Below are positions 1 to 5,925 of a stretch of DNA of 6,220 nt, one piece after another (position 1 is the first letter of the stretch; each line of letters starts with the position of its first letter). This stretch comes from Flavobacteriaceae bacterium (GTDB lineage: Bacteria; Bacteroidota; Bacteroidia; Flavobacteriales; Flavobacteriaceae). Made by a program: the position numbers and the translations under genes. The notes under the pieces were generated by a model. That model was not told where the DNA came from. It saw nothing but the letters and a program-made list of their open reading frames with translations, and searched no databases. The stretch covers positions 24,204 to 30,423 of the forward strand of contig PAHL01000029.1 in NCBI GenBank assembly GCA_002711185.1, given 5' to 3'.

Positions 1-98
1 GACATGAAAGAGCTGCAAGAATATATGATGGAGCTGATGAGGTTCATAAAAGTAGCTTAGCTAGACAAATTTTAAAACAATACGATACCAGTAATTAA
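1..98 (+). CDS. Acyl-CoA dehydrogenase, ACAD10/11 type, C-terminal end only (partial)
   Basis: Only the last 31 codons are present. The frame starts at base 3 and ends at TAA 96-98; the rest lies left of the window. The tail reads RAARIYDGADEVHKSSLARQ and so on. It matches the end of the acyl-CoA dehydrogenase fold, where ordinary members have Y-E-G-T-x-x-I-Q with the catalytic Glu. Here the motif is Y-D-G-A-D-E-V-H, so Asp takes the place of the Glu. The D-G-x-D-E-V-H form is typical of the ACAD10/ACAD11/LvaC branch, which is linked to 4-phospho-acyl-CoA intermediates rather than simple alpha,beta-dehydrogenation. The next gene, 16 bases downstream, encodes the kinase that is fused to this kind of dehydrogenase in animals, which supports the call. 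Family assignment is fairly safe; the substrate is inferred. Confidence 0.8.
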   Translation, partial: HERAARIYDGADEVHKSSLARQILKQYDTSN

Positions 99-114
99 TA
101 ATAGATTAAAAATT

Positions 115-1188
115 TTGTATAAAATTGATCAAGCAGTTAATGTTCGCAAAGAGGAGTTAATCAATTTAACTTCATTAAAAGAATATCTTAGTAAAGAATT
201 AAATATTAATTCTAGTATTGAAGTATTACAATTCCCGTCTGGGTTTTCAAACCTAACATATCTAATAAAAGCTGGAAATAATAGATTGGTATTGCGAAGA
301 CCACCTCATGGTGCTAATATAAAGTCTGGCCATGATATGAGTAGAGAATTTAAAGTTCTGAGTAAATTAAAAAACCATTTTAACAAAGTTCCTAATCCTG
401 TTATTTTCTGTGATGATAAATCTGTAATTGGTGATGAGTTTTATTTAATGGAGAAAGTTGAAGGTGTAATTTTTAGAGGCTCACATCTCAAATCAAATTT
501 CCCAAAACAAAACTTAATTTCTGATTTAGTTAGCTCTTTTATTCAAACTTTTTCTGAAATACACTCATTAAACTATATGGAAATTGGCCTTAATCATTTT
601 GGTAAACCTGAGGGATATTCTCAAAGACAAGTTCAAGGCTGGATTAGAAGATATAATAATGCAAAAACAAATAATTTCAAAGAAATAGAAAAAACTATTG
701 ATTGGCTCTCTAATAACCTACCAAGCTCACCTAAACCGTGTTTGATACATAATGATTTTAAGTTTGATAATCTTATGTTTGAAATCAAAAAAAAGATTAA
801 AATAAATGCTGTTTTAGATTGGGAAATGTCCACTATCGGTGACCCTTTGATGGATCTTGGAACAAGTTTAGGTTATTGGATTCATGAATCTGATCCAGAT
901 ATTATAAAAAAAATGAATTTTAATATTACCCATATTAAAGGTATGCCTTCGAGACATGAATTGGTTCACATGTACGGAGAGGTTTCCGGTAGATCAGTTA
1001 AAAACATTCTTTTTTATTTTGTTTTTGGCCTTTTTAAAATTGCTGGAATAATACAACAAATTTATTTTAGATATAAAAAGGGATTAACAAATGATACTCG
1101 TTTTAGCGAGTTAAATAAAGGAGTTGAGTTATTGGGAATAATGTCTCATCAGGCTATTCAAAAAAGAAAAATCGATTATTTATTTTAA
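115..1188 (+). CDS. APH-family phosphotransferase, ACAD10/11 kinase-domain / LvaA type
   Basis: A 357-aa protein with the aminoglycoside phosphotransferase (kinase-like) fold. Visible parts are an N-lobe loop GFSNLTYLI (residues 43-51) followed by LVLRRPP (58-64), the Brenner-type catalytic loop HNDFKFDN (212-219; D214 catalytic, N219 metal-binding), and the metal-binding segment LDWEMSTIGDPLMDLG (D235, with D243 and D247 after it). DWExxxxGDPxxDLG is characteristic of the APH subgroup fused to acyl-CoA dehydrogenase in human ACAD10/11 and of LvaA, not of true antibiotic kinases. The likely role is cytoplasmic phosphorylation of a hydroxyl on an acyl-CoA (for example a 4-hydroxyacyl-CoA), feeding the dehydrogenase encoded just upstream. 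The start is TTG at 115: the frame has a stop at 73-75 and no ATG upstream, and the family's usual N-terminal DQA-x-N-V-R segment begins four residues later. No Shine-Dalgarno sequence is seen. The substrate is inferred from context. Confidence 0.88.
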   Translation: MYKIDQAVNVRKEELINLTSLKEYLSKELNINSSIEVLQFPSGFSNLTYLIKAGNNRLVLRRPPHGANIKSGHDMSREFKVLSKLKNHFNKVPNPVIFCDDKSVIGDEFYLMEKVEGVIFRGSHLKSNFPKQNLISDLVSSFIQTFSEIHSLNYMEIGLNHFGKPEGYSQRQVQGWIRRYNNAKTNNFKEIEKTIDWLSNNLPSSPKPCLIHNDFKFDNLMFEIKKKIKINAVLDWEMSTIGDPLMDLGTSLGYWIHESDPDIIKKMNFNITHIKGMPSRHELVHMYGEVSGRSVKNILFYFVFGLFKIAGIIQQIYFRYKKGLTNDTRFSELNKGVELLGIMSHQAIQKRKIDYLF

Positions 1189-1207
1189 TGAAAATAACTT
1201 TATATAA

Positions 1208-2401
1208 ATGGAAACAAAAACAAAAGTAGATTTGGGAGATTTTAGAACCGAGACACGTATCTGGTTAGAGGAGAATTGTCCTTTAAGTATGAGACTCCCC
1301 ATTAAAGGTCCAATGGATATGTATTGGGGGGGTAAAAATGCCAAATTCAATTCTAATGATCAAAAAATTTGGTTTGAAAGAATGTTAAAAAAGAAATGGA
1401 TAGTTCCATATTGGGAAAAAAAATATGGGGGAGGTGGATTAACTCCAAAAGAAAATAATATTCTCATACAAGAAATGTCAAGATTAGGATGTCGAAAACC
1501 TCTTTATAGTTTTGGAATTGCAATGCTTGGCCCTGCGCTATTAAAATTTGCTACTGAAGACCAAAAATTAAGGTATCTTCCTGAAATTATTGAGGGAAAG
1601 ATTTGGTGGTGTCAAGGTTATAGTGAACCAAACGCAGGAAGTGATTTAGCCGGTCTTCAAACTAAAGCAGAAGATAAGGGTGACCATTATTTAATAAATG
1701 GCTCGAAAGTTTGGACTTCGTATGCTGATAATGCTGATTGGATTTTTTGTTTAGCAAGAACAGATTTTGAAGCACCAAAACATAATGGTATTAGTTTTAT
1801 TTTAATAGATATGTCTTCGCCAGGAGTCAGTGTTAGACCCATAAAACTCATTAGTGGTAAATCACCTTTTTGCGAAACATTCTTTGACAATGTTAAAGTT
1901 CCAAAAAATAATTTAATTGGTAACATAAATGAGGGATGGACTATTGCTAAATATCTTCTTACTCATGAAAGACAGATGATTGGCGGGGTAGGAGAAACTG
2001 AAAATAAAAAAGAAATAAGTGAAATAGCAAAAGGTAAATTGGATTTTCTTTCTGGTCAAATAGAAGATAATTTATTAAGGGGTCAAATAGCTAAATTTGA
2101 AATGGATGAAAAGATATTTGAAATGACAATTCAAAGAATTATTGATGAGGATAAAACTGGAAAGAAAGCTGCTTTATTTTCTTCATTCTTTAAATATTAT
2201 GGAACTGAATTAAATATAAAAAGAGAAGAATTATTAATGCAAATTGGTGGAAGTGATTCATTGTTGTGGGTTCCGAATAAAGAAAATGAAGCCGATGCAG
2301 CAAGAAAATTTTGTAGGTCAAAGGGTAATTCTATTGAGGGAGGAACCTCCGAAATACAACTGAATATAATTGCTAAGCGAGTACTAAATTTACCCTCTTA
2401 A
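1208..2401 (+). CDS. Acyl-CoA dehydrogenase, probable alpha (catalytic) subunit of a heteromeric FadE pair
   Basis: A 397-aa acyl-CoA dehydrogenase. It has the flavin/substrate-side signature GYSEPNAGSDLAG (137-149) and the KVWTSYA strand (167-173) that packs on the isoalloxazine. It ends in SIEGGTSEIQ (375-384), a C-terminal motif common in FadE proteins of actinobacterial steroid side-chain degradation. The usual Glu of Y-E-G-T is displaced (G378, with E377 next to it). E254 in LLTHER aligns residue for residue with the helix-G Glu used by isovaleryl-CoA dehydrogenase, so it is the best catalytic-base candidate. The RxxFG motif and the intact QxHGGxG that hold the FAD adenylate are missing; the second place reads MQIGGSDS. 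The ATG at 1208 lies 19 bases after the kinase stop, and the next gene follows after 3 bases. A true substrate cannot be read from the sequence. Confidence 0.88.
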   Translation: METKTKVDLGDFRTETRIWLEENCPLSMRLPIKGPMDMYWGGKNAKFNSNDQKIWFERMLKKKWIVPYWEKKYGGGGLTPKENNILIQEMSRLGCRKPLYSFGIAMLGPALLKFATEDQKLRYLPEIIEGKIWWCQGYSEPNAGSDLAGLQTKAEDKGDHYLINGSKVWTSYADNADWIFCLARTDFEAPKHNGISFILIDMSSPGVSVRPIKLISGKSPFCETFFDNVKVPKNNLIGNINEGWTIAKYLLTHERQMIGGVGETENKKEISEIAKGKLDFLSGQIEDNLLRGQIAKFEMDEKIFEMTIQRIIDEDKTGKKAALFSSFFKYYGTELNIKREELLMQIGGSDSLLWVPNKENEADAARKFCRSKGNSIEGGTSEIQLNIIAKRVLNLPS

Positions 2402-2404
2402 AAT

Positions 2405-3523
2405 ATGTCACTAATTTTAACAGAGGAACAAAAAATGCTCAAAGATTCCGCGAGAGAATTTTTAGAGATAAATTCACCCTTAGAGAGTTTTAGAACCCTG
2501 AGGGATAATGATTATAAATCATATGACTCAGATGTTTGGAGGGGTTTTGTTGAGATGGGTTGGACAGCTCTAATTATTCCTGAAAAATATGGAGGGTTGG
2601 ATTTTGGATATACTGGACTTGGTCAAATAATTGAGGAAACTGGAAGAACATTAACAAAGTCACCAATAATATCATCAATATTATTATCATCATCAGCAAT
2701 TATTTTATCTGATAACGATGAGCTTAAAGATAAATGGTTACCTGAGCTCATGAACGGTAAAACTTTGATGAGTTTAGCATTAGATGAAAAATCAGGTTTT
2801 AATCCAAATTCAATAAATTCAAATGCTGAAGAAATTGGAAAAAACTATATTATCAATGGTAAAAAGAAGATGGTAATAAATGGAAATAATTCGGATTTTT
2901 ATATCGTAATAGCAAACTTAAATAAGTCAATTAGTTTGTTTTTAGTTGATTCTTCTTCTGATGGAATTAATACACAAACGGATATTTTAATGGATACAGG
3001 AAGCTATTCTACAGTGAGCTTTAAAAATGTTAAGGTCCCTCTAAAAAATAAACTCAATGTCAATATAAGCGGAACCAGTCTTTTAAATGAACTACTTGAT
3101 ATTGGAACAATAGGATTTTCATGTGAAATGCTTGGAAGTGTTCAAGCTGCTTTCGAACAGACTATCAGTTATATCAAAGAAAGGGAACAATTTGGTAAAA
3201 AAATAGGATCTTATCAAGCGCTTCAACATCGATCTGCCGATCTTTTTTGTGAAATAGAGTTATGTAAGTCAATTGTATTGAGATCTCTTCAATCGATAGA
3301 CAATGGTGACAAAGACCTTACAAACTTAGCTCATTTGGCTAAAGCTAAATTGGGTGAAGTTTTAAAAAGAACATCAAATGAAGCCATACAAATGCACGGC
3401 GGAATTGGAGTAACTGATGATGTTGATATTGGATTTTATTTAAAAAGAGCTAGGGTCATACAGTATCTTTTTGGGGACACAAATTATCATTTAAACGCTA
3501 TTGCAAAAATAAAAGGATATTGA
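2405..3523 (+). CDS. Acyl-CoA dehydrogenase-like protein, probable beta (FAD-anchoring, non-catalytic) subunit
   Basis: A 372-aa acyl-CoA dehydrogenase fold. The N-terminal domain has the family pattern (LTEEQKMLKDSAREFL; IPEKYGG at 58-64). The FAD-adenylate motifs are intact: REQFGKKIGSYQALQH (260-275) and AIQMHGGIGVT (327-337). The flavin/substrate half is eroded. The E-P-x-A-G-S-D signature is replaced by LDEKSGFNPN around 126-135, and the flavin-stacking W-T/S strand reads KKMVING. No Glu is found at either known catalytic position: G234 occupies the helix-G place, and the C-terminal Y-E-G-T place reads LFGDT (355-359). This is the exact complement of what the preceding gene lacks, so the two most likely assemble into one enzyme. 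The gene starts 3 bases after its partner's stop, a spacing that suggests translational coupling, and ends the operon as far as seen. Confidence 0.85.
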   Translation: MSLILTEEQKMLKDSAREFLEINSPLESFRTLRDNDYKSYDSDVWRGFVEMGWTALIIPEKYGGLDFGYTGLGQIIEETGRTLTKSPIISSILLSSSAIILSDNDELKDKWLPELMNGKTLMSLALDEKSGFNPNSINSNAEEIGKNYIINGKKKMVINGNNSDFYIVIANLNKSISLFLVDSSSDGINTQTDILMDTGSYSTVSFKNVKVPLKNKLNVNISGTSLLNELLDIGTIGFSCEMLGSVQAAFEQTISYIKEREQFGKKIGSYQALQHRSADLFCEIELCKSIVLRSLQSIDNGDKDLTNLAHLAKAKLGEVLKRTSNEAIQMHGGIGVTDDVDIGFYLKRARVIQYLFGDTNYHLNAIAKIKGY

Positions 3524-3533
3524 TTTAAATCAA
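3520..3533. promoter_or_regulatory. FNR/CRP-family-like operator, TTGAT-N4-ATCAA
   Basis: The 14 bases TTGATTTAAATCAA match the enterobacterial FNR consensus half-sites exactly and sit inside a perfect 16-bp palindrome (3519-3534). The site overlaps the TGA stop of the preceding gene. Its centre is about 75 bases upstream of the atpD -7 box. Bacteroidota carry CRP/FNR-family regulators with similar half-sites, so a role in oxygen or energy control of atpDC is possible. In AT-rich DNA such a palindrome can also arise by chance, and no regulator gene is in view. Confidence 0.35.
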
Positions 3534-3555
3534 TCTTAATTAATTGAGTAAAACT

Positions 3556-3586
3556 AATTTTATTTTAGTTAAATAAAAATAAAATT
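3556..3586 (+). terminator. Possible weak terminator of the acyl-CoA dehydrogenase operon
   Basis: A perfect 11-bp inverted repeat, AATTTTATTTT (3556-3566) against AAAATAAAATT (3576-3586), encloses a 9-base loop and runs into a T5 stretch (3585-3589). Its position between the operon stop (3523) and the atpD promoter is right for a terminator. The stem has only A-T pairs, so it would be weak, and it may simply be AT-rich spacer. Confidence 0.3.
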
Positions 3587-3601
3587 TTTGCCAATCATCC
3601 T

Positions 3602-3609
3602 TATATTTG
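3602..3609 (+). promoter_or_regulatory. Bacteroidota-type -7 promoter element for atpD-atpC
   Basis: TATATTTG matches the Bacteroidota housekeeping -7 consensus TAnnTTTG perfectly, in the only sizeable plus-strand intergenic gap. Initiation a few bases downstream (around 3614-3617) would give a leader of about 40 nt before the atpD ATG. A matching -33 TTG at 17-23 bases spacing is absent; the nearest TTTTTG (3585-3590) is only 11 bases away. An A-rich tract (3571-3584) lies at the expected place instead. Confidence 0.55.
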
Positions 3610-3653
3610 CAATCAAATTTAATACTTATAAATAATATTTTTAATCTATTCTT

Positions 3654-5165
3654 ATGGCTAATAGTATCGGAAAGGTATCTCAAATCATTGGTCCTGTCGT
3701 AGATGTAGAGTTCTCAGGCGACAATAATGATCTTCCTAAAATTTATGATTCTCTGGAAATAAAAAAAGCTGACGGAAGCCTTCTAGTACTTGAAGTTCAG
3801 TCACATATTGGACAAGAAACGGTTCGAACCGTTTCAATGGATTCTACTGATGGTTTGAGTAGAGGTGAAGAGGTGCTTTCTACAGGAAGTCCAATTCAAA
3901 TGCCGATTGGTGAAAATATATATGGAAGATTATTTAATGTTATCGGAGATGCTATAGATGGACTAGGTGATCTTCCCAAAACCGGAAATAATGGACTCCC
4001 AATCCATAGAGAAGCTCCTGCATTTGATGAACTTTCTACCTCAACAGAAGTTTTATTTACAGGTATAAAAGTTATTGATCTTATTGAGCCATATGCTAAA
4101 GGTGGTAAAATCGGACTTTTTGGAGGAGCAGGTGTTGGAAAAACTGTATTAATACAAGAATTGATCAATAATATAGCAAAAGGGCATGGAGGATTATCTG
4201 TATTTGCTGGAGTTGGAGAAAGAACAAGAGAAGGAAATGATTTATTGAGAGAAATGCTTGAATCTGGAATTATTAAATATGGAGATGATTTTATGAATTC
4301 AATGGAAAATGGTGGTTGGGATCTTAAAAAAGTAGATACGTCAGCGATGAAGGAATCAAAAGCCACATTTGTTTTTGGTCAAATGAACGAACCTCCTGGT
4401 GCTCGAGCAAGAGTTGCTTTATCAGGGTTAACAATAGCAGAATATTTTAGAGATGGAGCAGGAGATGGTCAAGGAAAGGATGTTCTGTTTTTTGTAGATA
4501 ATATTTTTCGTTTTACTCAAGCTGGATCTGAAGTTTCTGCTCTGTTGGGAAGAATGCCTTCAGCAGTGGGCTATCAACCTACATTAGCAACAGAAATGGG
4601 TGCTATGCAAGAAAGAATTACCTCAACTAATAAAGGTTCAATAACATCAGTTCAGGCAGTATACGTTCCAGCAGATGATCTCACTGATCCTGCTCCTGCA
4701 ACTACCTTTGCCCATTTGGACGCTACTACCGTATTGTCCAGAAAAATCTCAGAATTAGGCATTTACCCTGCAGTAGACCCTTTGGATTCCACATCGAGAA
4801 TACTAACACCTGAAATTTTAGGTGAAGAACATTACAATTGTGCTCAAAAGGTAAAAGAGTTATTACAAAGATATAAAGAGCTTCAAGACATTATTGCAAT
4901 TTTAGGAATGGAGGAGTTGTCAGAAGAGGATAAGCTTGCAGTTGGAAGGGCGCGAAGGGTTCAACGTTTTCTTTCTCAGCCTTTTCATGTTGCTGAACAA
5001 TTTACTGGTATACCAGGTGTTTTAGTTGATATTAAAGACACAATAAAAGGATTCAATATGATTATGGATGGAGAATTAGATCACCTTCCTGAGGCGGCAT
5101 TTAACTTAAAAGGAACAATCGAGGATGCCATTGAAGCAGGTGAGAAAATGTTATCAGAATCTTAA
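3654..5165 (+). CDS. atpD: F1Fo ATP synthase subunit beta
   Basis: A 503-aa catalytic beta subunit of the F1 head; three copies alternate with alpha and make ATP from ADP and phosphate at the inner face of the membrane. It shows Walker A GGAGVGKT (157-164), GERTREGND (188-196) with the catalytic Glu E189, Walker B with D282 in FFVDNIFRF, the adenine-contacting Y371 in GIYPAVDPLDSTSR, and the torque-helix motif EELSEED (420-426, where most proteins have DELSEED). Compared with the shorter proteobacterial beta, roughly 27 extra residues follow GERTREGND (within 197-241) and about 5 more lie before Walker B (268-275), as is usual in Bacteroidota. The start is ATG 3654, giving the standard MANSIGKVSQIIGPVVDV N-terminus with no Shine-Dalgarno sequence. 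Its stop overlaps the atpC start. The alpha, gamma, delta and Fo genes are not nearby. Confidence 0.98.
   Translation: MANSIGKVSQIIGPVVDVEFSGDNNDLPKIYDSLEIKKADGSLLVLEVQSHIGQETVRTVSMDSTDGLSRGEEVLSTGSPIQMPIGENIYGRLFNVIGDAIDGLGDLPKTGNNGLPIHREAPAFDELSTSTEVLFTGIKVIDLIEPYAKGGKIGLFGGAGVGKTVLIQELINNIAKGHGGLSVFAGVGERTREGNDLLREMLESGIIKYGDDFMNSMENGGWDLKKVDTSAMKESKATFVFGQMNEPPGARARVALSGLTIAEYFRDGAGDGQGKDVLFFVDNIFRFTQAGSEVSALLGRMPSAVGYQPTLATEMGAMQERITSTNKGSITSVQAVYVPADDLTDPAPATTFAHLDATTVLSRKISELGIYPAVDPLDSTSRILTPEILGEEHYNCAQKVKELLQRYKELQDIIAILGMEELSEEDKLAVGRARRVQRFLSQPFHVAEQFTGIPGVLVDIKDTIKGFNMIMDGELDHLPEAAFNLKGTIEDAIEAGEKMLSES
3816..3835. repeat. Perfect 20-bp palindrome inside atpD
   Basis: GAAACGGTTC is followed directly by its own reverse complement GAACCGTTTC, with no spacer. 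It spans codons for E-T-V-R-T-V-S (residues 55-61) of the beta subunit. The encoded residues are conserved in the family, but the palindrome uses a CGA arginine codon where this genome mostly uses AGA. It may be chance, a protein-binding site or a cruciform-forming element; nothing else in the sequence decides between these. Confidence 0.6.
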
Positions 5166-5440
5166 TGTATTTAGAAATTATATCACCTGAAGCCACAATT
5201 TACAGTGGAAAAGTTTTATCTGTTTCTGTACCGGGAGAATCAGGATCGTTCCAAATGTTAAGCAACCATGCTCCAATTGTTTCAAACTTGAAAAAAGGAT
5301 CCGTTATAATTGAAGGAGATTTAAAAATCAAAGAAGAGTTTAAAAAAAGTTTTATAAGTAAAAATGGTAAGATGTTTTTTGAAATTAATTCTGGGACAAT
5401 TGAGATGAATAATAATACTATTATTATTTTATCTGATTAG
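5165..5440 (+). CDS. atpC: F1Fo ATP synthase subunit epsilon, short form
   Basis: A 91-aa protein that is almost entirely the N-terminal beta-sandwich of the epsilon subunit: MYLEIISPEATIYSG at the start, SVPGESGSFQMLSNHAPIVS at 21-40, and a final strand NNTIIIL. This domain sits on gamma and the c-ring in the central stalk. Full-length epsilon of many bacteria is about 130-140 aa, and its C-terminal two-helix arm can rise into F1 and block ATP hydrolysis. That arm is absent here. Short epsilon proteins of this size are normal in Bacteroidota, so this is a family trait and not a truncation by mutation. The ATG at 5165 shares its A with the atpD stop (TAATG), which indicates translational coupling. 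The stop TAG (5438-5440) overlaps the convergent recX stop. Confidence 0.95.
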   Translation: MYLEIISPEATIYSGKVLSVSVPGESGSFQMLSNHAPIVSNLKKGSVIIEGDLKIKEEFKKSFISKNGKMFFEINSGTIEMNNNTIIILSD

Positions 5441-5910
5441 ACTTTATCTATTTTCTTCATTTGTCTATAAATTAATTCTGATTCCCAACCTCTATATTTA
5501 AGAGCTGCAAATAATTTCAATTTTTTTTTATTTAGATTTTCTTTTCCACAAGAATTCAATATCTTTTTTGTAAGATGATTTAAAGTTTTTTCATAATCCT
5601 CATCTCTAATTTGGTTTAAAGCACTTTCGATATTGTAGTCACTTACGTTATGGTTTTTTAGACCATATTTAATTCTTTTTTTACCCCAAAGTTTGATTCT
5701 AAATTTTCCACTGGTATAACTACTTGCGAATCTAGCCTCATTTATAAAATTATTCTGAATTAGATTACTCAAAATTTCATCTATAGTATTTTTTTTTAGA
5801 CCCATTTTGAATAATTTTTCAGTAACTTCCTTATGGGATCTTTCTTGGTAAGTGCAATAGAACTCTATTTTTTTTTGAACCTCATTATTTTTTATGTTTT
5901 TTATTGACAT
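5437..5910 (-). CDS. recX: Regulatory protein RecX
   Basis: A 157-aa, mostly helical, strongly basic protein of the RecX family. RecX binds RecA filaments and limits RecA's recombinase and coprotease activities. Family landmarks are the first helical repeat with YCTYQERSHKEVTEKLFKMG (18-37), the second with LIQNNFINEARFASSY (50-65), the GKKRIKYGL segment (76-84), and a third repeat near the end with AALKYRGWESELI (135-147). The length is normal for the family. The ATG at 5910 is chosen because the conserved first repeat begins within 20 residues of it and no ATG precedes it. recA is not adjacent, which is common in Bacteroidota. The gene contains three A9 runs in its coding strand and ends in a 4-base overlap with atpC on the other strand. 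Confidence 0.92.
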   Translation of the reverse strand: MSIKNIKNNEVQKKIEFYCTYQERSHKEVTEKLFKMGLKKNTIDEILSNLIQNNFINEARFASSYTSGKFRIKLWGKKRIKYGLKNHNVSDYNIESALNQIRDEDYEKTLNHLTKKILNSCGKENLNKKKLKLFAALKYRGWESELIYRQMKKIDKV

Positions 5911-5914
5911 AATA

Positions 5915-5922
5915 CAAATTTA
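5915..5922 (-). promoter_or_regulatory. recX: Candidate recX promoter -7 element
   Basis: Read on the minus strand the bases are TAAATTTG, a perfect fit to the Bacteroidota -7 consensus TAnnTTTG. Only four bases (TATT) separate it from the recX ATG, so the transcript would start at or very near the start codon. A TTTA at 5944-5941, 18 bases upstream, is the nearest candidate for the -33 element; it differs from TTTG by one base and lies in the loop of the upstream gene's terminator. Confidence 0.45.
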
Positions 5923-5925
5923 AGA

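Noticed and set aside
633..833. 66-codon open frame on the minus strand inside the kinase gene
   Set aside because: It lies wholly opposite a gene with clear kinase motifs and shows no family pattern of its own.
115..1188. Kinase gene read as an aminoglycoside-resistance determinant
   Set aside because: The DWExxxxGDPxxDLG form and the neighbouring ACAD10/11-type dehydrogenase point to acyl-CoA metabolism, and no mobile element or resistance context is present.
1188..1229. Short ORF of 13 codons starting at the TAATG overlap with the kinase stop
   Set aside because: Its product is only M-K-I-T-L-Y-K-W-K-Q-K-Q-K and it runs out of frame into the next gene. The overlap looks accidental, because the real dehydrogenase start is the ATG at 1208.
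1687..1926. 79-codon open frame on the minus strand inside the alpha dehydrogenase gene
   Set aside because: It is antisense to conserved acyl-CoA dehydrogenase sequence and has no recognisable product.
2665..2685. 8-bp inverted repeat AATAATAT/ATATTATT with a 5-base loop, within a TCA/ATT-rich stretch
   Set aside because: It is A/T-only and lies in a low-complexity Ser/Ile/Leu coding segment, so composition explains it.
3821..3830. GGTTCGAACC resembling a tRNA T-arm, as a possible tRNA remnant or attachment site
   Set aside because: It is inside an intact atpD reading frame, and no acceptor stem, D-arm or anticodon arm can be found around it.
3896..4366. 156-codon open frame on the minus strand inside atpD
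   Set aside because: It is antisense to the Walker A and GERTREGND region. The composition is rich in Ser, Pro and Ile, as expected from reading a conserved gene backwards.
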